Shown here: positions 1-6,880 of the stretch, piece after piece
Layout: every line of letters begins with the position of its first letter
Position numbering within the stretch: the stretch's first letter is position 1
Source: Alphaproteobacteria bacterium
GTDB lineage: Bacteria; Pseudomonadota; Alphaproteobacteria; Rhodobacterales; Rhodobacteraceae
Assembly (NCBI GenBank): GCA_003695135.1
Contig: RFIR01000093.1
Location: 1 to 10,251 of the forward strand
DNA: 10,251 nucleotides
Direction of reading: 5' to 3'
Position numbers and translations under genes: made by a program
The notes under the pieces: model-generated
What the model was told of the DNA's origin: nothing
What the model saw: only the letters and a program-made list of their open reading frames with translations
Database searches by the model: none

Positions 1-1914
1 GCCGGCATCGGCCCATTCCGCCTGCCGCGCCTGCAGATCGCGCCAGACCCCATCGTTTTCCAGCCGCGAGGCCACCATCACCACCGCGTCGCAGGCGAAG
101 GACGTGGTGGTATCGGTGAAGACGCAGTTGGACACCACGTGATCGGCGCCGATGGCGGTCACGCCGCGGTTCAGCACCACATTCACGCCCATGCCGGCCA
201 GCCTGCGGTGGATCCTGTGCTGCTCCAGCGTGTTGCGCGTCCATTCCGACAGGAAGGCCGAGGTGGTGATGATGGTGACCTCGCAGCCCGCGCCGGCCAG
301 CAGCTCGGCCAGAACCCCGCCCATGTAATAGTGATCATCGTCAAAGATCACCACGCGCCCGGCAGGCAACCTGCCATCCATGATGTCGTCGGGAGTGAAC
401 AGCGGCATGGCGGCGTCGATGGGCATCGGCACCACATGCTGGCGGCTGACCCCGTCGGCCCGCCAGCGCGCGCCGGTGGCGATGCAGACATGCTGGAAGC
501 CGAATTCGAGGATCTGCCCGGCATCGAGTTCGCTGTCGAAATAGGTCTCGACATTGGGCTTCTGCCCGATCTGGAAGGCGCGGTAATCGGCCACCCGGCC
601 CCAGGCGGCGAGGCCCGGCAGCCTGCGCTCGCGCGCCACCCGGCCGCCGAGTTCGGTGCCCGCCTCGGCCAGCGCCACGTCATAGCCGCGATTGGCGCAG
701 GCGAGCGCGGCCTCCAGCCCGGCAGGCCCCGCGCCGACCACAAGCACGGTTCGGCTCTCGCCCTTCGGGTTCATCCGCTCCGGATGCCAGCCCTTGCGCC
801 ATTCCTCCATGAAGGTGGGGTTCTGGGTGCAGCGGCTGATCGACATGGTCATGTCGCCCGAGATGCAGATGTTGCAGCCGATGCATTCGCGGATGTCCTC
901 GATGCGGCCCTCCTCGATCTTCCTGGGCAGGAAGGGATCGGCGATGGAGGGCCGGGCGCAGCCGATCAGGTCGAGCACGCCCTGCCGGACCATGCGCGCC
1001 ATCACGTCGGGGCTGGTGAAGCGGCCGACGCCGACCACCGGCCGGTCGGTCATCTCGCGTATGCCGCGCACGAGCGCCTCCTGCGCCGCCTCTTCGGTGA
1101 AGCGCGAGGGGCCGGAGCAGTCCTCCCATGTGCCGTGGGCGAGGTCCCACAGATCGGGCAGGTTGCGGTTCATCTCGATGAACTCGCGCAGCTCGGCATT
1201 GGAAAGGCCCAGATCCCCGATGGTCTCGTCGAGGCTGACGCGCATGGTGATCCCCATCGCCCCGCCCACCGCCTCGCGCAGATCGGCGACCACCTCGCGG
1301 GCAAAGCGGGAGCGGTTCTCCAGGCTGCCGCCATATTCGTCGCTGCGGTGATTGGTGGCGCGGCTGAGGAAGTGCTGGAAGATGCCGAAGCCATGCGCGC
1401 CATAGAGGCAGATCAGATCGAACCCGGCCCGCTGCGCGCGGCGCGCGGCATTGACGAACCAGCGGCGCAGGTCGCGGATCTCGGCACGATCCAGCGCGCG
1501 GGCCTGCACCGGGTCGTTGGTGAAGGTGCGGATCGGCTGGGCCGAGACCGCCAGCGGCACCTCGCGCGTATAGAGGTTCGGCCCGTTCACGCCGGAATAG
1601 GCGAGCTGGATGCCCGCGAGCGCCCCGTGGCGGTGGATCGCATCGGCCATCCGCGCCAGCGCGGGAATGTCGCGGTCGTCCCACAGCCTGAGCTCGATGA
1701 AGGGGGTGATTTCCGATGTGTGGTGCATCTCGCACTGCTCGGTGAACACCACGGCCCAGCCGCCCTCGGCCTTGACCCCGCGCATCGCCGCGGCGGCCGA
1801 GGGGTCGCGGTAGCCGCCGCCATTGCAATGCGGCACCTGGAAGAAACGGTTCCTGGCGGTGACCGGCCCGATGCGCACCGGTTCGAACAGGATGTCGTAG
1901 CGGGGATCGCGCAT
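1..1914 (-). CDS. TMADH/DMADH/histamine dehydrogenase family flavoprotein, 3' end beyond window
   Basis: This is an iron-sulfur flavoprotein amine dehydrogenase that would oxidatively deaminate an amine and pass electrons to an ETF-type acceptor. The frame is open for 638 codons to the left edge; the family is about 690-730 residues, so only the C-terminus is missing. Residues 1-365 form the FMN TIM barrel. The start RDPRYDILFEP and VPHC with Cys30 match trimethylamine dehydrogenase, where Cys30 carries covalent 6-S-cysteinyl FMN. Tyr171, His174 and Arg225 align with its Tyr169, His172 and Arg222. Cys344, 347, 350 and 362 are the 4Fe-4S ligands. GAGPAG at 394-399 opens the ADP-binding domain. 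The aromatic bowl Tyr60/Trp264/Trp355 is Gln60/Trp263/Asp354 here, so trimethylamine is an unlikely substrate; from memory this trio resembles histamine dehydrogenase. The ATG at 1914 is fixed by a perfect AGGAGG (1919-1924) four bases upstream. Family assignment is secure; substrate is not. Confidence 0.9.
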   Translation of the reverse strand, partial: MRDPRYDILFEPVRIGPVTARNRFFQVPHCNGGGYRDPSAAAAMRGVKAEGGWAVVFTEQCEMHHTSEITPFIELRLWDDRDIPALARMADAIHRHGALAGIQLAYSGVNGPNLYTREVPLAVSAQPIRTFTNDPVQARALDRAEIRDLRRWFVNAARRAQRAGFDLICLYGAHGFGIFQHFLSRATNHRSDEYGGSLENRSRFAREVVADLREAVGGAMGITMRVSLDETIGDLGLSNAELREFIEMNRNLPDLWDLAHGTWEDCSGPSRFTEEAAQEALVRGIREMTDRPVVGVGRFTSPDVMARMVRQGVLDLIGCARPSIADPFLPRKIEEGRIEDIRECIGCNICISGDMTMSISRCTQNPTFMEEWRKGWHPERMNPKGESRTVLVVGAGPAGLEAALACANRGYDVALAEAGTELGGRVARERRLPGLAAWGRVADYRAFQIGQKPNVETYFDSELDAGQILEFGFQHVCIATGARWRADGVSRQHVVPMPIDAAMPLFTPDDIMDGRLPAGRVVIFDDDHYYMGGVLAELLAGAGCEVTIITTSAFLSEWTRNTLEQHRIHRRLAGMGVNVVLNRGVTAIGADHVVSNCVFTDTTTSFACDAVVMVASRLENDGVWRDLQARQAEWADAG

Positions 1915-2105
1915 TCTGCCTCCTGACGCGACGGATTCGCAGGGCAGGATAGCCGCTGGCGGCCGGAACGGAAGGGCGGGATGAGAAGGGGGGATCGGCG
2001 GCACGCCTCTGGACCTGCCGGGATTTGCAAGCATGGAATTGAACAAACCCTCATGCTGAAAGAGCCTTGCGAAACTCCACCCGCCAGACCCTGTCGAATC
2101 GCTGG

Positions 2106-2126
2106 GGCGCCGCGAAATGCGGCGCC
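2106..2126. repeat. GC-rich hairpin, perfect 8-bp stem
   Basis: GGCGCCGC (2106-2113), a 5-nt loop GAAAT, then GCGGCGCC (2119-2126) form a perfect stem. A further GGCGCC follows at 2127-2132, so an alternative pairing is possible. No run of T follows on either strand, so it is not a standard intrinsic terminator. It lies about 190 bp upstream of the amine dehydrogenase start and could be a 5'-leader structure or a terminator remnant of the upstream operon. Confidence 0.45.
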
Positions 2127-2139
2127 GGCGCCGTTTGCG

Positions 2140-2172
2140 TTGATTTTCATTGTTGATTGAAAAATATTGATT
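2140..2172. repeat. Three TTGATT direct repeats
   Basis: TTGATT occurs at 2140-2145, 2153-2158 and 2167-2172, that is at 13- and 14-base steps. They sit at the edge of the AT-rich core upstream of the amine dehydrogenase. The phasing could mark repeated half-sites for a DNA-binding protein, but the element is short and the region AT-rich, so chance is a real alternative. Confidence 0.3.
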
Positions 2173-2243
2173 GCGAAATTATTTTCTAATTACTTTACAC
2201 GCGCACAGGTGTGATCAATAAATATTTTAGTACATACATATTT

Positions 2244-2303
2244 TCTGCGTGTATTCGAGTTTTGCATGGGTTTCTTCTTCCAATTATTTTGAATACACGC
2301 AGA
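2244..2303. repeat. 13-bp perfect inverted repeat, 34-bp spacer
   Basis: TCTGCGTGTATTC (2244-2256) is repeated exactly in inverted orientation as GAATACACGCAGA (2291-2303). The spacer is AT-rich. The arms are GC-containing words inside an AT-rich stretch upstream of the amine dehydrogenase. Two well-separated identical sites on opposite strands would suit a dimeric or looping regulator, or a long-loop RNA hairpin. No transposase or flanking target duplication is present to support a mobile element. Confidence 0.5.
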
Positions 2304-2422
2304 CTTTATACGTCTGAAACCTTGCGCATTCAGTGTGCTCAGCTGCATCCGGGTTTTGCACGAATCCTCATCGGTTGGCATCGGCCCCCCAAACGCGGTC
2401 GACAAGCACCCGCCCCACACCA

Positions 2423-3097
2423 TCACTCATCCCCCGGCACGCCGTAGGACGGCGCCGCACGCGGATCGAGCGCGCGCTGGACATAGTCGGCGATCTGCGG
2501 CTTGTAGACGCGCCAGGCCGCCTCGATGGCGGCGATCGGGCAGTCCTCGGTCCAGTCGCAGCGCAGATCGACGATCGGCCATGGCACCCGGTCGCAGATC
2601 TGCATACCGGCCGAATGGACCGGCCCGGCCTCGCCGCCCGCCTCCAGCCCCGCGCGCAGGGCGGCCAGCAACCGGTCGCCCAGATGGCCGGCGCTCGCCT
2701 CGAAGGCGGCGACGATGGCCTGCGGCACGCCGTCATTGGCCAGAAGGTTGCCCGCCGAGATCACGTCCCTTCCCGCGGCATCGGTCCAGATGCCGAGGGA
2801 CCGTGCCCCGGAATGGATCGCGGTCCGGCCCGCCGCATCGATCGCCAGGACCTGCCGGTATTCGAGATGTTCGGCCCGCTCCCGGATCCCGGCGACGGCC
2901 TGTGCGGCAGACGCGCCGCCCTGCATCAGGTCGAGCGCCAGCGGCCCCAGCCGCGGATCGGTCACGTTCTGGCTGGCGACCGCGCCGACACCGGCGCGGG
3001 TGTATGCACAGCGTGCGGCGACGGCGGGCGAGGAAGAGGAGATCGCCACGCCGAACATGCCGGTCTGCGCGCAGCGGGCGACGAGCGAGAAGGTCAT
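2423..3097 (-). CDS. DUF1028 family, Ntn-hydrolase-like protein
   Basis: The 224-residue product has the DUF1028 signature throughout: MTFSLVAR at the N-terminus, GVAISSSSPAVAARC near residues 16-30, then SQNVTDPRLG and a late GNLLAND block. The family (COG3342) is assigned to the Ntn-hydrolase superfamily, whose members use the free N-terminal Thr, Ser or Cys as nucleophile after Met removal; Thr2 would fit, suggesting amide hydrolysis, but no reaction is established to my knowledge. No signal peptide or membrane segment is seen, so it should be cytoplasmic. It starts 4 bp after the RidA stop, with only a weak Shine-Dalgarno sequence, implying translational coupling as the last gene of the monooxygenase-RidA-DUF1028 unit. 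Its length is normal for the family. The domain call is confident; the function is unknown. Confidence 0.9.
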   Translation of the reverse strand: MTFSLVARCAQTGMFGVAISSSSPAVAARCAYTRAGVGAVASQNVTDPRLGPLALDLMQGGASAAQAVAGIRERAEHLEYRQVLAIDAAGRTAIHSGARSLGIWTDAAGRDVISAGNLLANDGVPQAIVAAFEASAGHLGDRLLAALRAGLEAGGEAGPVHSAGMQICDRVPWPIVDLRCDWTEDCPIAAIEAAWRVYKPQIADYVQRALDPRAAPSYGVPGDE

Positions 3098-3101
3098 CGG
3101 C

Positions 3102-3518
3102 TCAGTCCGGAATCACGGCGGTGGCGTCGATCTCCACCAGCCATTCGGGACGCGCCAGCGCGCTGACCACCAGCCCGGTCGAGACCGGATGCACGCCGCG
3201 AATGTATTCGCCCATGGTGCGATAGACCGCCTCGCGATGGCGCACATCGGTGATGTAGACCACCAGCTTGACCAGATGCTCCATGCCGCCGCCGGCCTCC
3301 TCGATCAGCTGACGGATGTTTTGCATCACCTTGTGGGTCTGTTCGGCGGGGTCGTGGCTGGCGATGTTCACCGCATCGTCGAGGTTCTGCGGGCACTGGC
3401 CGCGCAGCCAGACGGTGCGCCCGCCGCGCGTGACCACGGCCTGGCAGAGATCGTTGTCGAGATTCTGCTCCGGATAGGTGTCCCGGGTGTTGAACTTGCG
3501 GATGCGGAGATGTGCCAT
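3102..3518 (-). CDS. RidA family (YjgF/YER057c/UK114) protein
   Basis: This 138-residue protein belongs to the RidA family, whose members hydrolyse reactive enamines/imines to ketones and ammonia or act as ring-fission deaminases such as 2-aminomuconate deaminase. Visible features are the early LRGQCPQN (usual GQ.P region), the central QTHKVMQNIRQLIEEAGGGMEH helix-strand block (residues about 60-82, shown in parts: QTHKVMQNI and LIEEAGG), VYITD, and the C-terminal ARPEWLVEIDATAV. Arg123 and Glu129 are candidates for the conserved substrate-carboxylate Arg and acidic residue, though alignment of Arg123 needs a two-residue gap relative to E. coli RidA. The start at 3518 is chosen because AGGGA (3527-3531) precedes it and it lies 4 bp after the monooxygenase stop; longer upstream starts would overlap that gene. 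Substrate is unknown, but coupling to a flavin enzyme recalls the Rut pathway pairing of a monooxygenase with RutC. Confidence 0.9.
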   Translation of the reverse strand: MAHLRIRKFNTRDTYPEQNLDNDLCQAVVTRGGRTVWLRGQCPQNLDDAVNIASHDPAEQTHKVMQNIRQLIEEAGGGMEHLVKLVVYITDVRHREAVYRTMGEYIRGVHPVSTGLVVSALARPEWLVEIDATAVIPD

Positions 3519-3522
3519 CGTG

Positions 3523-4809
3523 TCATTCCCTGCGTGCGGGCGCTGCGGTCCCGGCTTCTTCCTGCGGCCTGTATGCGCGATAGGCGCGCTGGATGGCAAT
3601 CTGGTCGGCGAGGAACTTCGCGTCGTGCCAGACCCCCCAGATGAAGGAGGAGCCGCGCCGCGACAGCCAGGGCAGGCCGAGGAAATAGACGCCCGGCTCC
3701 GAGGACACCCCGCGCTGATGCCGCGGGCGGCCGTCCGCGTCGAAGGCATCGACCTTCAGCCAGCCGAAATCGAGCGCAAACCCGGTGGCCCAGATGATGG
3801 TTCCGATACCGGCCTCGGCAAGGTCGAGGCTTCGTATGGGGTTCGTGACGCAGTCGGGATCGGGGCCGATCAGCCGCGCTTCCGGCTCCGGCGGCAGGTC
3901 GCAGCCGTTGCGGGCGATCCAGGCATCGGCCTCGTCGAGCAGGGCGAGGTAGTTGGCATCGCCTGCTTCGATGTTGCGCGCGAGGTCGTCGGCGAAGCGG
4001 ATCACCCCGTCCTCATGGCTTTCGGTGCGGCCGAGCAGGACCATGCCGCGTTCGGCGAGCCGGCGGAAATCGACCGTGTGCCCGCCATCGGCGCCGCTGA
4101 CCGCGATGGTGACATGCTCGGCCCCCGCCGGCGGCGTCACCGCGTCCCATTTGCCCAGCACGCCCAGCCACCAGACGAAATCGCGCCCGCGATAGCGCCG
4201 CGGCGGGCGGTCATGCGGACCGACCGAGAGATGGACCCGCCGCCCGGCGCGCAACAGCTCGTCGGCGATCTGCACGCCCGAGGAGCCAGCCCCGACCACC
4301 AGCACCGCACCATCGGGCAGCGCGTCGGGATTGCGGTAGCCGGTCGAGTGGATCTGGGTGACCGGCGCGTCTTGCGGCACGATGGGCGGAATCGCCGGGC
4401 GCTGGAACGGGCCGGTGGCGGCGACGACGAAACCGGCCTCGATGGTCCCGGCCGAGGTTTCGGCGACAAAGCCGGGCCGGCCCTCGTTGCGCCGCACCTC
4501 CCGCACCTCGACGCCGGTGCGTACCGGTGCCGCGATCTGGTCGGCATAGGCCACGAAATAGTCCGCGATCTCCTCCTTGCCGGGAAAGCCGTCAGGCGGG
4601 GTGCGCTCGAACTCGCGGCCCGGGAACCGGTCATGCCAGGCCGGGCCGTTGGCCACCAGGCTGTCCCAGCGTTCGGAGCGCCAGCGTTCGGCGATGCGCC
4701 CACGCTCCAGCACCAGATGCGGGATCGACAGCCGGCCCAGATGCTCGCTCATCGCCAGCCCCGCCTGGCCGCCGCCGACGACCAGCACCTCCGTTCTTTC
4801 TGTCGCCAT
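3523..4809 (-). CDS. FAD/NAD(P)-dependent flavin monooxygenase-like oxidoreductase (CzcO/YUCCA-like)
   Basis: The 428-residue product is a two-dinucleotide-fold flavoprotein of the group B monooxygenase type. The FAD motif GGGQAG is at residues 12-17, an ATGPF turn at 131-135, and the NAD(P)H motif GAGSSG at 173-178. IHSTGY (153-158) occupies the place of the FMO fingerprint FxGxxxHxxxY but lacks the F-x-G part. A second ATGF (in IIWATGFALDFGW) lies in the C-terminal third, and the end (LPWLSRRGSSFIWGVW) is typical of this subgroup. No membrane anchor is visible. The ATG at 4809 is preferred over a GTG 24 bases upstream because GGGGGA stands seven bases before it. It is the first gene of a tight unit with RidA and DUF1028, 101 bp after ligI. 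Substrate could be a nitrogenous or aromatic compound; N-hydroxylation, Baeyer-Villiger oxidation or another oxidation cannot be told apart from sequence. Confidence 0.85.
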   Translation of the reverse strand: MATERTEVLVVGGGQAGLAMSEHLGRLSIPHLVLERGRIAERWRSERWDSLVANGPAWHDRFPGREFERTPPDGFPGKEEIADYFVAYADQIAAPVRTGVEVREVRRNEGRPGFVAETSAGTIEAGFVVAATGPFQRPAIPPIVPQDAPVTQIHSTGYRNPDALPDGAVLVVGAGSSGVQIADELLRAGRRVHLSVGPHDRPPRRYRGRDFVWWLGVLGKWDAVTPPAGAEHVTIAVSGADGGHTVDFRRLAERGMVLLGRTESHEDGVIRFADDLARNIEAGDANYLALLDEADAWIARNGCDLPPEPEARLIGPDPDCVTNPIRSLDLAEAGIGTIIWATGFALDFGWLKVDAFDADGRPRHQRGVSSEPGVYFLGLPWLSRRGSSFIWGVWHDAKFLADQIAIQRAYRAYRPQEEAGTAAPARRE

Positions 4810-4857
4810 TCCGTCCCCCTGCGCCGCCGCCACGGTTGGCGCGACACGCTATTCGAG

Positions 4858-4896
4858 GCGCCGGGCGGGGGGAACCCCGTTTCGAGCACCCGGCGC
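4858..4896. repeat. Intercistronic hairpin between ligI and the monooxygenase gene
   Basis: In the 101-bp gap, GCGCCGGG (4858-4865) pairs with CCCGGCGC (4889-4896), and inside it CGGGG (4866-4870) pairs with CCCCG (4875-4879) around a GGAA loop, leaving a 9-nt bulge. On the minus strand no U-run follows, so it is not a classical terminator. It could partly terminate or stabilise the upstream galBCD-ligI transcript, separating it from the downstream trio. Confidence 0.45.
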
Positions 4897-4910
4897 GGTG
4901 GCCCGAACGC

Positions 4911-5792
4911 TCAGCCGGCCTCCTCGGGCCAGTAGAGCCGCATGGGGTTGTCGACGAGCAGCCTGCGCTGCAGCTCCGCCGTCGGCGCGATGCGCGGGAT
5001 CACATCGACCAGCGCGCCGTCATCGGGCATGTGGCTCTTCATGTTGGGATGCGGCCAGTCGGTGCCCCACAGCACCCGGTCGGGAAAGCGTTGGACCAGC
5101 AGCCGCGCGAAGGGGACAACATCGTCATAGGGCGGACCGGCGACGGTCAGCCGCTCGGGGCAGGAGACCTTGACCCAGACATCGGGCGAGGCGTCGAGAA
5201 AGCGGAGGAAGGCGGCGAAGCCGGCGCCATCCACCCCGGCCGACACGTCGGGCCGGCCCATGTGATCGACCACCACGATGCCGGGCAGCCGGCGGATGAG
5301 CGGGGCGACCTCATCCAGATCCTGCCCCTCGAAATAGACCACGAAATGCCAGCCGAGCCGTACCACGCGCTCGGCGATGCGCTCGAACACCGCATGCGGC
5401 GTGGCATCGACCAGCCGCCTGACGAAGTTGAAGCGCACCGCGCGCACGCCGACGGCATCGAGCGCGCGCAGCTCCGCGTCGCTCACCTCGGGGCCAAGCA
5501 TGGCCACGCCGCGCGCGCGGCCCTGCGCGGCGATCAGCGCATCGGCCAGCGCGGCATTGTCACGTCCATGGCAGGTCGCCTGCACGATAACGTTGCGCGA
5601 AAACCCCAGATGGTCGCGCAGCGCAAAGAGCTTGTCCCTGGGCGCATCGCAGGGTGTGTATTTGCGCTCCGGCGCGAAGGGAAAGCGGTCGGCCGGCCCG
5701 AAGACATGGCAATGGGCGTCGACCGCGCCGGCCGGCGGGCGGAAATCGGGCCGCTTCGGTGAGGGGTGAAACGGCAGGTAACCGGGGGTCAT
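4911..5792 (-). CDS. ligI: 2-pyrone-4,6-dicarboxylate lactonase (PDC hydrolase)
   Basis: This 293-residue amidohydrolase-superfamily enzyme hydrolyses PDC reversibly to 4-oxalomesaconate/4-carboxy-2-hydroxymuconate. It has the same length as Sphingobium LigI and matches it from end to end. DAHCHVFGP carries the HxH pair His27/His29; Tyr45, Arg120, Arg126, Tyr153, His177, Arg180 (DHMGRPD) and Arg214 align with LigI substrate-binding residues; WGTDWPHPN supplies the catalytic Asp245 (Asp248 in LigI). LigI is a cytoplasmic enzyme that, unusually for its superfamily, needs no metal. The ATG at 5792 overlaps the galD stop in an ATGA (4-bp) junction, indicating translational coupling and ruling out longer starts that would run inside galD. 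It is the last gene of the galB-galC-galD-ligI string. The product matches the substrate of the neighbouring tautomerase, which strongly supports the call. Confidence 0.94.
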   Translation of the reverse strand: MTPGYLPFHPSPKRPDFRPPAGAVDAHCHVFGPADRFPFAPERKYTPCDAPRDKLFALRDHLGFSRNVIVQATCHGRDNAALADALIAAQGRARGVAMLGPEVSDAELRALDAVGVRAVRFNFVRRLVDATPHAVFERIAERVVRLGWHFVVYFEGQDLDEVAPLIRRLPGIVVVDHMGRPDVSAGVDGAGFAAFLRFLDASPDVWVKVSCPERLTVAGPPYDDVVPFARLLVQRFPDRVLWGTDWPHPNMKSHMPDDGALVDVIPRIAPTAELQRRLLVDNPMRLYWPEEAG

Positions 5793-6880
5793 GCCGCTGC
5801 CGCCTCGGCCCGCGCCGGGGCGTGCGGCACCGGGAACACCACGCCGTCCATCAGCTTGCGCGCGGTGCGCAGCACCTCGGCGCGGGCCACTGTGCCGCCT
5901 TCGAGATGGCCGACCACGGTCATCTCGCCGGTGGGATGCTCGACGGAGAGCGCCTTGACCGCCCCTTCGGGCAGCACGGCGAGGTCGTTGCCGACCGCGC
6001 CTTCGCTCAGGCAGGCGGTGGCGACCGAGACCGCGCCCAGCACGCCGATCGCCTTGTGGCAGCGATGGGGGATGAAGGTGCGGGTGCCGATGGCGCCGCC
6101 GCGAGCGGGCGGGGCCAGCATGGTCATCTTCGGCACCGTCTTCTGGGCGACATCGCCGAGATTCATCGCCGGCCCCGCCTTCAGCCGGATCGATTCCAGC
6201 CGCGCACGCAGCGCCGCGTCGGCCTCCAGCGCCTCCGGGCTTTCCTGCCCGGTGATGCCCAGATCGGCCGCGCGCATCACCACGCAAGGCATGCCGTTGT
6301 CGATCAGCGTGACCGCGATGCCGTCGATCTCGTCACGGACATTCCCGGTGGGAAACAGCGCCCCGCAGCTGGCCCCGGCGGTGTCGCGGAACTCGATCGG
6401 CACCGGCGCCGCCCCGCCCGGCACACCGTCGATACGCGCCTCGCCGCGATAGGTCACCACGCCGCCCGGCGTGCGCACCCGGGCGATGGCGATCTGGCCG
6501 GAGTTTTCCATGAAGATCGTCACCGGGGTCTCGCCATCGCGGGCCGGCACCAGCCCGCGCTCGATGGCGAAGGGGCCGACGCCGGCGAGGATGTTGCCGC
6601 AATTCTGCGCATCGGTGACCACGGGGCGGTCGACGAAGACCTGCAGGAACAGATAATCGACATCGACACCGGGCCGGGCGGAGGGGCGGACCACCGCCAC
6701 CTTGGAGGTCAGCGGGTCTGCGCCGCCCATGCCGTCGATCTGGCGCGGATCGGGCGAGCCCATCACGCCGAGCAGCACCGCATCGCGCGCCGCCGGGTCG
6801 GCAGGCAGGTCGGAGGCGAGGAAATAGCCGCCCTTCGAGGTGCCGCCGCGCATCCACATGACGCGAATCCCCTCAGACAT
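5789..6880 (-). CDS. galD: 4-oxalomesaconate tautomerase/isomerase (PrpF family)
   Basis: The 363-residue product belongs to the PrpF family (diaminopimelate-epimerase fold). GalD and the related LigU isomerise 4-oxalomesaconate before hydration: keto-enol tautomerism was proposed for GalD, 1,3-allylic isomerisation for LigU. WMRGGTSKGGYF at residues 9-20 and QIDGMGGADPLTSKVAVV around 47-64 are family hallmarks. Lys60 (in TSKVAVV) and Cys94 (in QNCGN) have the same 34-residue spacing as Lys66 and Cys100 of LigU, the proposed catalytic pair. PHRCHK and the C-terminal HPTGEM are also typical. The ATG at 6880 has AAGGGG just upstream and overlaps the end of the aldolase gene by 8 bp; its stop overlaps ligI by 4 bp. 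No signal peptide is seen. Sequence does not tell GalD from LigU activity, but pairing with a PIG-L hydratase favours the gal naming. Confidence 0.93.
   Translation of the reverse strand: MSEGIRVMWMRGGTSKGGYFLASDLPADPAARDAVLLGVMGSPDPRQIDGMGGADPLTSKVAVVRPSARPGVDVDYLFLQVFVDRPVVTDAQNCGNILAGVGPFAIERGLVPARDGETPVTIFMENSGQIAIARVRTPGGVVTYRGEARIDGVPGGAAPVPIEFRDTAGASCGALFPTGNVRDEIDGIAVTLIDNGMPCVVMRAADLGITGQESPEALEADAALRARLESIRLKAGPAMNLGDVAQKTVPKMTMLAPPARGGAIGTRTFIPHRCHKAIGVLGAVSVATACLSEGAVGNDLAVLPEGAVKALSVEHPTGEMTVVGHLEGGTVARAEVLRTARKLMDGVVFPVPHAPARAEAAAA

Larger units (their letters stand above)
1915..2422. other. 508-bp gene-free region with AT-rich core
   Basis: This separates the DUF1028 gene from the amine dehydrogenase gene, both on the minus strand, so it should hold the 3' end of one unit and the promoter of the next. 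Its flanks are GC-rich, but about 2135-2335 is conspicuously AT-rich compared with everything else in the window. It contains a GC hairpin, three TTGATT repeats and a 13-bp inverted repeat (separate entries). On the minus strand TAAAAT-like and TTGATC-like hexamers occur near 2213-2235, but none has a convincing partner at 16-18 bp, so no promoter is called. Short frames crossing the region on both strands have no recognisable product, biased composition and no good ribosome binding site; I regard them as chance. Confidence 0.6.

Noticed and set aside
139..1926. Long plus-strand open frame of 595 codons
   Set aside because: It is antisense to the amine dehydrogenase, rich in Ala/Gly/His/Arg with no recognisable domain; the opposite frame matches a known family from its start with a perfect ribosome binding site.
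2106..2126. Rho-independent terminator at the GC hairpin
   Set aside because: The stem is perfect but no T-run follows on either strand, so it is listed only as a hairpin.
2244..2303. Insertion-sequence ends or attachment site
   Set aside because: The inverted repeat encloses only 34 bp, with no transposase, integrase, tRNA or target-site duplication nearby.
2190..2447. Small frames of 78 codons on each strand over the AT-rich region
   Set aside because: They overlap each other, have no convincing ribosome binding site or recognisable product, and partly overlap the DUF1028 stop region.
4911..6287. A 458-residue fusion reading through ligI from inside galD
   Set aside because: The first 165 residues are out-of-frame galD sequence; the ATGA overlap start at 5792 gives the exact LigI length.
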